From the NCBI GenBank assembly GCA_029883965.1, contig JAOUIN010000056.1, positions 1 through 11,049 of the forward strand: 11,049 nt of DNA, in the 5' to 3' direction. How positions within the stretch are numbered: the first letter of the stretch is position 1; the number at the start of each line of letters is the position of its first letter. A model generated the notes under the pieces. It saw only the letters and a list, made by a program, of their open reading frames with translations, was not told the DNA's origin and did no database searches. Shown in pieces: positions 1 through 6,436 of this stretch. The position numbers were made by a program, and so were the translations under genes. The DNA is from Betaproteobacteria bacterium. Its GTDB lineage: Bacteria; Pseudomonadota; Gammaproteobacteria; Burkholderiales; SG8-41.

Positions 1-2
1 GC

Positions 3-761
3 GAGTATCGCGATTTTCCTGCCAGGAAAGGGCCGTCGTACCTGTCCGTGCATCTGCGCTTCGGCACGATTTCCATCCGTGAGCTCGCGCGCGCCGCCCG
101 GCAGCAGGCGGAAGACGGTCGCGATGAGGGTGCGGCGACCTGGCTGTCGGAGCTGATCTGGCGGGATTTCTATTTCATGATCCTGCATCACCATCCACGC
201 GTGGTATCCGGCGCGTTCAAGCCGGCATACGATGCGATCCGCTGGCCCGACGACCCCGCGCTGTTCGCCGCCTGGTGCGAGGGGCGCACCGGTTATCCGA
301 TCGTCGATGCCGCGATGCGGCAGATCAATCAGACCGGCTACATGCATAACCGGTTGCGCATGATTACCGCATCATTTCTGGCAAAAGACCTGCTTGTCGA
401 CTGGCGCAAGGGCGAAAAGTACTTTGCGGACCATCTCATTGACTTTGATCAGGCGGCGAACAATGGCGGCTGGCAATGGGCGGCTTCGACGGGGTGTGAT
501 GCGCAACCGTACTTCCGCATTTTTAATCCGGTAACGCAATCGCAGAAATTTGATCCCGACGGCGCCTTCATCCGCAGATACTTGCCCGAATTGGGAGGCT
601 GTGACAGCAAAGCCATACATGCGCCCTGGCAGATGAGTGCGGAGGCGCAAAAAAAAGCGGGCGCGCTGATCGGTCACGATTATCCGGCGCCCGTCGTCGA
701 TCATGCTGCGGCACGCCTGCGCGCTCTGGAACTGTACAAGGCGGTGCGCGCCGGACCGTAA
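3..761 (+). CDS. phrB: Deoxyribodipyrimidine (CPD) photolyase, class I, C-terminal part (5' end off window)
   Basis: This is a flavoenzyme that repairs cyclobutane pyrimidine dimers in DNA using light. Only the last 252 residues are present. The frame is open to the left edge and reads YRDFPARKGPSYLSVHLRFG, a typical internal photolyase stretch, so the GTG at 48 is an internal valine and not a start. What remains is the C-terminal FAD-binding helical domain. Visible family signatures are SELIWRDFY (substrate-pocket Glu and Trp), TGYPIVDAAMRQ, MHNRLRMITASFLAKDLL, and NNGGWQWAASTGCDAQPYFR with the FAD-binding Asn and the electron-transfer tryptophans. E. coli PhrB has TGWMHN where this has TGYMHN. 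The E. coli protein has about 470 residues, so roughly half is missing because of the window edge, not because of decay. It converges on trkH with one base between the stops. The wording fits a CPD photolyase better than a cryptochrome. Confidence 0.95.
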   Translation, partial: EYRDFPARKGPSYLSVHLRFGTISIRELARAARQQAEDGRDEGAATWLSELIWRDFYFMILHHHPRVVSGAFKPAYDAIRWPDDPALFAAWCEGRTGYPIVDAAMRQINQTGYMHNRLRMITASFLAKDLLVDWRKGEKYFADHLIDFDQAANNGGWQWAASTGCDAQPYFRIFNPVTQSQKFDPDGAFIRRYLPELGGCDSKAIHAPWQMSAEAQKKAGALIGHDYPAPVVDHAAARLRALELYKAVRAGP

Positions 762-762
762 G

Positions 763-2220
763 CTACTTGCGCCAGAAGGCCGGGGTAAAGACGACCAGCA
801 GCGCGAACAGTTCGAGTCGGCCGAGCAGCATGGCGAAGGTGCAGACCCAGGTCTGAAAGGCGGTCAGCACGGCAAAATTTGTCGCCGGCCCGACCTGATG
901 CAGGCCGGGGCCGATGTTGTTGAGGGAAGCGACCACCGCTGAAAACGCGGTCATGGCATCCAGTCCGGTCCAGCCGAGTATCAGGGTCATGCTGACCAGC
1001 AGCACAATCCAGACAAAGAAAAATCCGAGCACGGCGAACACGATGGGATCGGCGACGACTTGCCCGGCGACCTTGACCGGATTGATGGCATAGGGATGCG
1101 CGAGGCTCTTGATTTCACGGTAAACCTGCCGGTAAAGAATAACGGCGCGCATCATCTTGATGCCGCCGCCGGTCGAACCGGAACAACTGAGGAACGTGCC
1201 GAGAAAAAGTATCCATAGCGGCGCGAACACAGGCCACATGTTGTAGTCCGCGGTGGAATAACCCGTGGTGGTGCCCACAGAGATGATGTTGAATGCCGCA
1301 TAACGAACCGCAGTAAAAAAGTCCGGGTACACACCGGACCCGTAAAGCAGCATGGCGATGCCGGCGATGCTTCCGCCGATGACGAGCACGAAATAGCGCA
1401 CCTCGGTATCTCGCACGTAGGGGCGCAGGGATTTCGTACGCCAGACCATGAAGTGAGTCGCAAAATTGAGGCCTGCGATCATCATGAAACAGATCGCCAC
1501 CATGTCCACCGCTGCTGAATTGAAGTAGCCGAGGCTGGCATCGTGCGACGAGAAACCGCCCAGAGACAGCGTGGTGAAGCTGTGAATCAGCGCATCCAGG
1601 GGCGACATGCCCGCCGCGTGATAGGCGAGGGCGCAGGCCAGCGTCAGAGCGGCATAGATCAGCCACAGGCCCTTGGCGGTCTGGGTTACCCGTGGCGTCA
1701 GTTGTTCATCCTTCATCGGCCCTGGGATTTCGGATTTGGAAATCTGGCGGCCGCCGACACCCAGCATCGGCAGGACCGCCACGACCAGAACGATGACACC
1801 CATGCCCCCGAGCCATTGCAGCAATGCACGCCAGACATTGACCGACGGAGGCAGATTATCGAGTTCGATCAGCACGGTGGCGCCGGTGGCCGTCAGGCCC
1901 GACACGGCCTCGAAATAGGCATCGGTAAACGTGATCTGCGGAATCGTCAGCAAAATCGGCACGGACGCAAACAGCGCGCCACCCGTCCACACTGATACCA
2001 CCAGCAAAATGCCTTCGCGCAGGTTGAGTTCGCGTTTTTGTCGCCTGGTGCTCAGCCACAGGACGGCACCCGCGGCGAAGTTGAGCGCCATCGACAAAAT
2101 CCAGATGGGGAGCGTGCCGTCATTCAACGCCAGGGACACACCGATAGGCAGCAGATGTGTGAGACTCATTGCCATGGCAATGAGCGCAGCCACCGGTGCA
2201 ATGGTCAGTAACCAGTTCAT
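763..2220 (-). CDS. trkH: Trk potassium uptake system, membrane subunit TrkH
   Basis: TrkH is the K+-translocating subunit of the Trk system in the inner membrane and works with the cytoplasmic NAD/ATP-binding gate TrkA. The 485-residue length is close to E. coli TrkH (483). The protein is strongly hydrophobic throughout. Its four pore-loop repeats are readable: GLTATGAT (about 108-115), LSLGGFSS (218-225), SVGTTTGYS (314-322) and NNIGPG (434-439), whose glycines form the selectivity filter. SGSTGGGIK (347-355) is the conserved TrkH/KtrB segment in and after the intramembrane gating loop. The start is ATG, 35 nt after the trkA stop, with no strong Shine-Dalgarno; expression as the second gene of a trkA-trkH operon is likely. 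The stop lies one base from the phr stop, with no obvious intrinsic terminator between. A TrkG paralogue cannot be excluded, but adjacency to trkA favours TrkH. Confidence 0.96.
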   Translation of the reverse strand: MNWLLTIAPVAALIAMAMSLTHLLPIGVSLALNDGTLPIWILSMALNFAAGAVLWLSTRRQKRELNLREGILLVVSVWTGGALFASVPILLTIPQITFTDAYFEAVSGLTATGATVLIELDNLPPSVNVWRALLQWLGGMGVIVLVVAVLPMLGVGGRQISKSEIPGPMKDEQLTPRVTQTAKGLWLIYAALTLACALAYHAAGMSPLDALIHSFTTLSLGGFSSHDASLGYFNSAAVDMVAICFMMIAGLNFATHFMVWRTKSLRPYVRDTEVRYFVLVIGGSIAGIAMLLYGSGVYPDFFTAVRYAAFNIISVGTTTGYSTADYNMWPVFAPLWILFLGTFLSCSGSTGGGIKMMRAVILYRQVYREIKSLAHPYAINPVKVAGQVVADPIVFAVLGFFFVWIVLLVSMTLILGWTGLDAMTAFSAVVASLNNIGPGLHQVGPATNFAVLTAFQTWVCTFAMLLGRLELFALLVVFTPAFWRK

Positions 2221-2255
2221 CCGGATTCAGTTATGGCCGGCAGCGTGTCATTCGG

Positions 2256-3722
2256 TCACAGGAAGCCGATGCTGACCTGGAACAGCTTTTCGACTTTCGG
2301 CACGATGCGTTTGTTGATGACGAATACGATGACATGATCATTCGGTTCGATGACCGTGTCGTGGTGTGCGATCAGCACCTGACGCTCTACGACGGGCTTT
2401 TTCCTGGCTTTTGCCTTGCCGTTGCCGTTTGCGGCGTCAGATTCGTCATCGGACCCGGATTCGACGCTTTGTTCATGAGTGCGTACGACAGCGCCTATGG
2501 TTGCCCCTTTGGGCAGGTCGATTTCCTCGATCCGGCGCCCGACCACTTTGGACGAGTTTGCGTCGCCATGGGCAACCAGCTCCAGTGCTTCGGCTGCGCC
2601 GCGCCTGAGACTGTGAACGGCCACGCAATCGCCCTGGCGGACATGGGCGAGCAGCGTGCCGATCGTCGCCTGCGCCGGCGAGATCGCGATATCGATCGCA
2701 CCCGCCTGAACCAGATTGACATACGAGCTGCGGTTGATCAATGCCACGACCCGGCGCACCCCCATGCGTTTTGCGAGCAGTGAGGACATGATGTTGTTCT
2801 CATCGTCATTGGTCAGCGCGCAATAGACGTCCATGTCTCCGATGCTTTCGGACTGCAGCAGATTTTCGTCGGTGACATCGCCGACCAGGACCAGCGTGGA
2901 TCGTAACTCCGCCGCCAGCAATTCGGCGCCTGCCCGGTTGTACTCGATGATTTTGACGTCGTAGCGGTCTTCGATGGCCTTGGCAAGCCGGCGGCCGATA
3001 TTGCCGCCGCCACCGATCATTACCCGCTTAACGGGTTTATCCATACGACGGAGCTCGTGCATGATGCCGCGGATGTTTTCGGTGGCGGCGATGAAAAACA
3101 CTTCGTCGCCGGCTTCGATTACCGTAGTGGCATCCGGAATGATCGGACTGTCGTGACGGAAGATGGCCGCCACCCGCGTGTCGAGATTGGGCAGGTGCTT
3201 GCGTATGGTCTGCAATTCCTGCCCCACCAGCGGCCCGCCGTGAAACGCGCGCACAGCAACCAGACTGACGGTGCCTTCGGCAAATTCCAGCACCTGCAGC
3301 GATTCCGGAAACTCGATCAGCTTGCCGATGTAGTCGGTGAGCATCTGTTCCGGACAAATGACGGTATCGACCGAGAAGAATTCCGATCCGAACATCTCCG
3401 GGTGCGACAGATAGTCGGCGGCACGGATGCGCGCGATCTTCGTCGGCACGTTGAACATGGTCGCGGCGAGCTTGCACGCGACCAGATTGGTTTCGTCGCT
3501 TTGGGTTACGGCGAGGATCATGTCGGCGTCGCGGGCCCCGGCGCGCTCCAGCGTTGCCGGATGCCCGGCATTGCCGACGACGGTACGCAGGTCAAACTGG
3601 TCCTGCAGTTTGCGCAACCGTGCGGCGTCCGTATCGACGACGGTAATGTCGTTGGCTTCGGAGACCAGGCTTTCGGCAACAGAACTGCCGACCTGGCCGG
3701 CGCCCAGAATGACGATGCGCAA
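2256..3722 (-). CDS. trkA: Trk potassium uptake system, NAD-binding regulatory subunit TrkA
   Basis: TrkA is the peripheral cytoplasmic ring that binds nucleotides and gates TrkH. It has the usual duplicated RCK layout: Rossmann domain 1 (RIVILGAGQVG, residues 2-12), TrkA-C domain 1 around 140-220, Rossmann domain 2 (MIGGGGNIG, 235-243), and TrkA-C domain 2 to the C-terminus (HDTVIEPNDHVIVF, about 453-466). I chose the TTG at 3722 because it places Met directly before RIVILGAGQVG, as in the family, and a GGAGG lies 6 nt upstream. The same frame stays open to 3866, but that extension is arginine-rich and unlike TrkA. The product is 488 residues against 458 in E. coli. Most of the excess is an insert at about 417-447, an acidic-then-basic stretch (GSDDESDAANGNGKAKARKK) between the first strands of the last TrkA-C domain. 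It is first in a probable trkA-trkH operon. Confidence 0.95.
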   Translation of the reverse strand: MRIVILGAGQVGSSVAESLVSEANDITVVDTDAARLRKLQDQFDLRTVVGNAGHPATLERAGARDADMILAVTQSDETNLVACKLAATMFNVPTKIARIRAADYLSHPEMFGSEFFSVDTVICPEQMLTDYIGKLIEFPESLQVLEFAEGTVSLVAVRAFHGGPLVGQELQTIRKHLPNLDTRVAAIFRHDSPIIPDATTVIEAGDEVFFIAATENIRGIMHELRRMDKPVKRVMIGGGGNIGRRLAKAIEDRYDVKIIEYNRAGAELLAAELRSTLVLVGDVTDENLLQSESIGDMDVYCALTNDDENNIMSSLLAKRMGVRRVVALINRSSYVNLVQAGAIDIAISPAQATIGTLLAHVRQGDCVAVHSLRRGAAEALELVAHGDANSSKVVGRRIEEIDLPKGATIGAVVRTHEQSVESGSDDESDAANGNGKAKARKKPVVERQVLIAHHDTVIEPNDHVIVFVINKRIVPKVEKLFQVSIGFL

Positions 3723-3728
3723 GCGGTA

Positions 3729-3733
3729 CCTCC
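3729..3733 (-). promoter_or_regulatory. Ribosome binding site that fixes the TTG start of trkA
   Basis: On the minus strand, GGAGG is followed by 6 nt (TACCGC) and then TTG at 3722. This is the only strong Shine-Dalgarno near the N-terminus of the TrkA homology. It supports the TTG start over the longer upstream reading to 3866. Confidence 0.8.
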
Positions 3734-3776
3734 GGTGCAGACCGCCGATGTGCCTCGGCAATCTGAAAAAAGCGCA

Positions 3777-3782
3777 ATTGTA
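3777..3782 (-). promoter_or_regulatory. Candidate -10 box for trkA-trkH
   Basis: On the minus strand this reads TACAAT, five of six matches to the sigma-70 -10 consensus, about 55 nt upstream of the trkA TTG. No convincing -35 is seen at 16-18 bp, so an activator may be needed or the call may be wrong. The predicted leader contains a small hairpin (GCCGA/TCGGC, 3744-3759). Confidence 0.35.
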
Positions 3783-3847
3783 TCCTGCACCGCACCACCC
3801 TGCGCCCCGGCAGACCCTTTGCCAGTGCGGTGACCGGCGGCGCGCTA

Positions 3848-3856
3848 TGGCATAAT
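3848..3856 (+). promoter_or_regulatory. Candidate extended -10 promoter for rsmE-argA
   Basis: TGGCATAAT matches an extended -10 element (TGnTATAAT) with one mismatch. It lies about 28 nt upstream of the rsmE TTG, which leaves a leader of roughly 20 nt containing the Shine-Dalgarno. No good -35 is visible, which is acceptable for an extended -10 promoter. With the trkA element it makes 3723-3884 a divergent promoter region; nothing else was seen in that stretch. Confidence 0.4.
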
Positions 3857-3884
3857 TTGGATTCACGCATGGTGAGCTAACCCA

Positions 3885-4613
3885 TTGACTAGAATATATT
3901 TTTCAGGCCGGATTCCGGATCACGGGGTATGCCAGCTGTCGCGTGCCAAGGCGCATCATGTGGCGCATGTACTGCGACTGGTGCCCGGTGACCCGGTGAT
4001 ACTGTTTGACGGCGACGGCAATGCCTTTGACGGCGAAATCGCCAAATGTGACCGGGGCGAGGTCAGCGTGAAAGTGAGCGACCGGCGTGACGAAGATCGC
4101 GAATCACCGCTGCGGGTGACGCTTGCTCAAGCGGTTTCCAGCGGCGAACGCATGGATTACACGATACAGAAGGCGGTTGAACTGGGCGTGACCGCGATTC
4201 AACCCTTGTTGACCGAGCGCTGTGTCGTGCGGCTGTCCGGTGAGCGCGCGGCAAAACGCGGGGCGCACTGGCAGGGGGTGGTCGGTGCCGCCTGCGAGCA
4301 GTGCGGCCGCAATCGCGTCCCCAAGGTGAACGCGCTGCTGCCGTTCCGCGACTGGCTGGATCAGCCGGTGAGCGCTGACGGGCTGCGCCTGCTGCTGCTG
4401 CCGGACGCGCCGACCGGGTTGCGACAACTGCCGCGCCCGGCCGGCATGGTGACCGTGCTGGCCGGCCCCGAAGGCGGCTTGACCGGGGTTGAAGCCGGGG
4501 ACGCGATCAGGGCCGGATTCGTGCCCTTGCGCCTGGGCCCCCGTATTTTGCGTACTGAAACCGCGGCGGTCGCATTGCTGGCAGTGATGCAGGCGCTGTG
4601 GGGTGATTTTTAG
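3885..4613 (+). CDS. rsmE: 16S rRNA m3U1498 methyltransferase RsmE
   Basis: RsmE uses S-adenosylmethionine to methylate N3 of U1498 in 16S rRNA within the 30S subunit. The 242 residues match the family (E. coli 243). A PUA-like N-terminal part (about 1-70, with AKAHHVAHVLRLVPGD at 21-36) precedes a SPOUT methyltransferase domain. Conserved elements are QKAVELGV (95-102), ACEQCGRNRVP (136-146), the SAM-binding VLAGPEGG (191-198), and LGPRILRTETA (217-227), which forms the trefoil knot. The start is TTG: an in-frame TGA at 3873-3875 rules out anything further upstream, and GGTGAG lies 7 nt before it. The usual family N-terminus reads RIY within a few residues of Met, which agrees. argA follows on the same strand and the two are probably co-transcribed. 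Confidence 0.95.
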   Translation: MTRIYFSGRIPDHGVCQLSRAKAHHVAHVLRLVPGDPVILFDGDGNAFDGEIAKCDRGEVSVKVSDRRDEDRESPLRVTLAQAVSSGERMDYTIQKAVELGVTAIQPLLTERCVVRLSGERAAKRGAHWQGVVGAACEQCGRNRVPKVNALLPFRDWLDQPVSADGLRLLLLPDAPTGLRQLPRPAGMVTVLAGPEGGLTGVEAGDAIRAGFVPLRLGPRILRTETAAVALLAVMQALWGDF

Positions 4614-4670
4614 CGCAGCGGCTTTGCGCGCGGGGGGTTCTCGCATACCATCGTTTGGACGACGCAGCAG

Positions 4671-4686
4671 AAAGGACACGGCCATT
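4671..4686 (+). promoter_or_regulatory. Shine-Dalgarno plus possible AUU start codon for argA
   Basis: AAAGGA (4671-4676) is followed by 7 nt and the in-frame codon ATT (4684-4686), which would start the protein as Met-STEKNQNST. The later ATG at 4720 has no recognisable ribosome binding site within 20 nt. AUU initiation is known (infC) but rare, so this is only a candidate. Confidence 0.35.
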
Positions 4687-4719
4687 TCCACCGAAAAAAA
4701 TCAGAACTCGACCCGGCAC

Positions 4720-6066
4720 ATGCCGAAATTATCCGCCACAGGCCGAACCCGTTTATCGGCACAGGACCGGTTCATCGACTGGTTCCAGTCGGTTGCCCCG
4801 TATATCCACGCGTTCCGCGGCAAGGTGTTCGTCATTGCCTTTGGCGGCGAGGTGGTCGCTGATGGCCGGTTTTTCCACCTGACGCATGACCTGAATCTGT
4901 TGGCCGCGCTGGGTGTCAAACTGGTGCTGGTCCACGGATCCCGGCCGCAGATTGAAGGCAAGCTGGCTGCGCAAAAAATACGCGGGCGGTTTTCCGAAAA
5001 ACTTCGCATTACCGATGGCGCGGCCCTGGAGGCGGCAATGGAGGTTGCCGGCAAAATCCGGGTCCAGATCGAGGCCCTGCTGTCGATGGGGCTGCCCAAT
5101 TCACCGATGGCAGGTGCACATATCCGCGTGGCCAGCGGAAACTTCGTCACTGCGCGGCCTATAGGTGTTGTCGACGGCGTAGACCTGATGCATACGGGCG
5201 AGGTGCGCAAGATCGATGCAGTGGCCATCGAGCGACGGCTGAAAGATGATGAACTGGTGGTGCTGTCTCCGCTGGGGTATTCCCCGACCGGCGAGGTGTT
5301 CAACCTGGCGATGGGTGATGTCGCTGCCGAGACAGCAGTAGCCTTGAAGGCGGAAAAGCTGATTTTTCTGACCGAATCGGCGGGTGTGGTCGGTCGCCGT
5401 GGTGAACTGCTGCGCGAATTGACGGTGCGCGAAGCGCAAGGCCTGCTGGCCAAGGGGCGTATCCAGTCTGAGGAAATGCAGTCATACCTGCCGGCTGCAG
5501 TGCGTGCCTGTGATCATGGCGTGGGCCGCGCCCATCTGATTTCCGGCCATCTGGATGACAGCCTGTTGCTGGAGCTGTTCACGCACAAAGGTGTGGGTAC
5601 GCTGGTCACGCCCGATCCGCTGGAAACTCTGCGACACGCGAAAATTGACGATATCGGCGGCATATTGCGATTGCTCGAGCCGCTTGAAGCCGAGGGCATT
5701 CTCGTCAAACGCAATCGTGACCTGCTGGAAATGGAGATCGACCGGTTCTGGGTAATGGAACATGACCGCATGATCATCGGATGTGCCGCGCTCTATCCGT
5801 TTTCCGACGAACGCTCCGGCGAACTGGCCGGCCTTGCGGTGCATCCCGAATTTCGCGGCCGCGGTGCCGGCGAACGCCTGATGGTTGCGATCGAGAAGCG
5901 TGCGCGCAGCCAGCGTCTGAAACAGCTGTTTGTGCTGACCACGCGAGCCGAGCACTGGTTTGTCGAGCGTGGATTCGTGGAAACCGACGTCGGCGCATTG
6001 CCGGACAGGAAGAAGGAACTCTACAACTATCAGCGCCGGTCGGTGGTGCTGATCAAAAAACTGTAA
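4720..6066 (+). CDS. argA: N-acetylglutamate synthase ArgA (amino-acid kinase + GNAT)
   Basis: ArgA makes N-acetylglutamate from glutamate and acetyl-CoA, the first step of arginine synthesis, in the cytoplasm. From the ATG at 4720 it has 448 residues (E. coli 443). The amino-acid-kinase fold (about 30-290) includes KVFVIAFGGE (35-44) and VKLVLVHGSRPQI (66-78); in the family this part binds the feedback inhibitor arginine. The GNAT acetyltransferase domain (about 305-440) has the acetyl-CoA motif LAVHPEFRGRGAGERLM (372-388) and ends in LYNYQRRSVVLIKKL. The sequence resembles betaproteobacterial ArgA. The start is uncertain. The frame is open from a GTG at 4603 overlapping the rsmE stop, but the extra residues look non-coding. 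The ATG at 4720 has no Shine-Dalgarno, whereas an in-frame ATT at 4684 sits 7 nt after AAAGGA and would give an N-terminus of 12 more residues. Confidence 0.93.
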   Translation: MPKLSATGRTRLSAQDRFIDWFQSVAPYIHAFRGKVFVIAFGGEVVADGRFFHLTHDLNLLAALGVKLVLVHGSRPQIEGKLAAQKIRGRFSEKLRITDGAALEAAMEVAGKIRVQIEALLSMGLPNSPMAGAHIRVASGNFVTARPIGVVDGVDLMHTGEVRKIDAVAIERRLKDDELVVLSPLGYSPTGEVFNLAMGDVAAETAVALKAEKLIFLTESAGVVGRRGELLRELTVREAQGLLAKGRIQSEEMQSYLPAAVRACDHGVGRAHLISGHLDDSLLLELFTHKGVGTLVTPDPLETLRHAKIDDIGGILRLLEPLEAEGILVKRNRDLLEMEIDRFWVMEHDRMIIGCAALYPFSDERSGELAGLAVHPEFRGRGAGERLMVAIEKRARSQRLKQLFVLTTRAEHWFVERGFVETDVGALPDRKKELYNYQRRSVVLIKKL

Positions 6067-6067
6067 G

Positions 6068-6081
6068 TTTGCGGTCGCAAA
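6068..6081 (+). repeat. Perfect inverted repeat after argA (TTTGCG-GT-CGCAAA)
   Basis: Two 6-bp arms with a 2-bp centre form a 14-bp palindrome immediately after the argA stop and 8 bp before a Pho-box-like sequence. It could be an operator or a small RNA hairpin. No T-run follows, so it does not look like an intrinsic terminator. Confidence 0.5.
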
Positions 6082-6088
6082 GGCGCGG

Positions 6089-6106
6089 CTGTCATATTTC
6101 GTTAAC
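6089..6106 (+). promoter_or_regulatory. PhoB-box-like sequence upstream of yggX-ppk
   Basis: CTGTCATATTTCGTTAAC has a perfect first half-site (CTGTCAT), a 4-bp A/T spacer, and a second half matching 5 of 7 positions of the degenerate CTGTMAY. PhoB sites are known at ppk promoters in some enterobacteria, and the downstream genes include ppk. Against it, no good -10 lies at the usual distance while leaving room for the Shine-Dalgarno at 6123-6126. Confidence 0.35.
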
Positions 6107-6133
6107 ATTAAGGATTTATTGTGGAGAAATGAC

Positions 6134-6406
6134 ATGGCACGCCAGGTTCATTGTGTAAAACTCAAACGCGAGGCCGAGGGACTCGATTTCCCGCCCTATC
6201 CCGGCGAACTCGGCCGTCGGGTGTTCGACAATGTGTCGAAAGAAGCCTGGAAACAGTGGCTGGAGCAGCAAAAAATGCTGGTTAACGAGAACCGGCTTAA
6301 CCTTGCCGACAAGAAAGCCCGTGATTACCTTGCGCAGCAAATGGAACGCCATTTTTTCGGCCACGGCGCAGATGCCGCAGCCGGTTACGTGCCGCCGAAG
6401 CCCTAA
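6134..6406 (+). CDS. yggX: Probable Fe(2+)-trafficking / oxidative damage protection protein YggX
   Basis: This is a small cytoplasmic protein proposed to carry ferrous iron and to protect iron-sulfur clusters from oxidative damage. Its 90 residues match the family (E. coli 91). The hallmark wording is present: Cys7 in VHCVKLKREAEGLDFPPYPGELG, then WKQWLEQQKMLVNENRLNL, and YLAQQMERHFFG near the end. The ATG at 6134 follows GGAGA by 7 nt; a TTG at 6119 gives a 5-residue extension that is not family-like. A 67-bp gap separates it from argA and holds the inverted repeat and the Pho-box-like site. The ppk start lies 30 bp downstream on the same strand, so yggX probably heads the polyphosphate transcript. 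E. coli yggX belongs to the SoxRS response; no clear SoxS site was recognised here. Confidence 0.95.
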   Translation: MARQVHCVKLKREAEGLDFPPYPGELGRRVFDNVSKEAWKQWLEQQKMLVNENRLNLADKKARDYLAQQMERHFFGHGADAAAGYVPPKP

Positions 6407-6428
6407 CGCCCGCCGTCGCTGCCGGGCG
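6407..6428 (+). other. GC-rich stem-loop in the yggX-ppk gap
   Basis: CGCCCG (6407-6412) pairs perfectly with CGGGCG (6423-6428) around a 10-nt loop. The stem begins directly after the yggX stop and ends 8 nt before the ppk GTG, covering the place where a ribosome binding site would be. No T-run follows, so it is not an intrinsic terminator. It might modulate ppk translation. Confidence 0.4.
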
Positions 6429-6436
6429 CGTTCGCC

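Noticed and set aside
48..50. GTG as start of the photolyase
   Set aside because: The frame is open upstream to the window edge and the upstream residues are photolyase-like, so this is an internal valine of a truncated gene.
3057..3833. 258-codon plus-strand frame opposite trkA
   Set aside because: It is the complement of a well-conserved trkA frame, with no family signature and no supporting ribosome binding site or context.
4613..4629. GCGCA/TGCGC stem-loop over the rsmE stop as a terminator
   Set aside because: The stem is 5 bp and is followed by a G-run rather than a T-run. argA starts about 100 bp downstream on the same strand.
4603..4719. GTG at 4603 as argA start
   Set aside because: The 39 added residues do not resemble an ArgA N-terminus and no ribosome binding site precedes the codon.
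6072..6079. 8-mer CGGTCGCA shared between the argA-yggX palindrome and the sixA-ppx hairpin (10554-10561)
   Set aside because: An 8-bp match in GC-rich DNA is expected by chance, and the surrounding bases differ.
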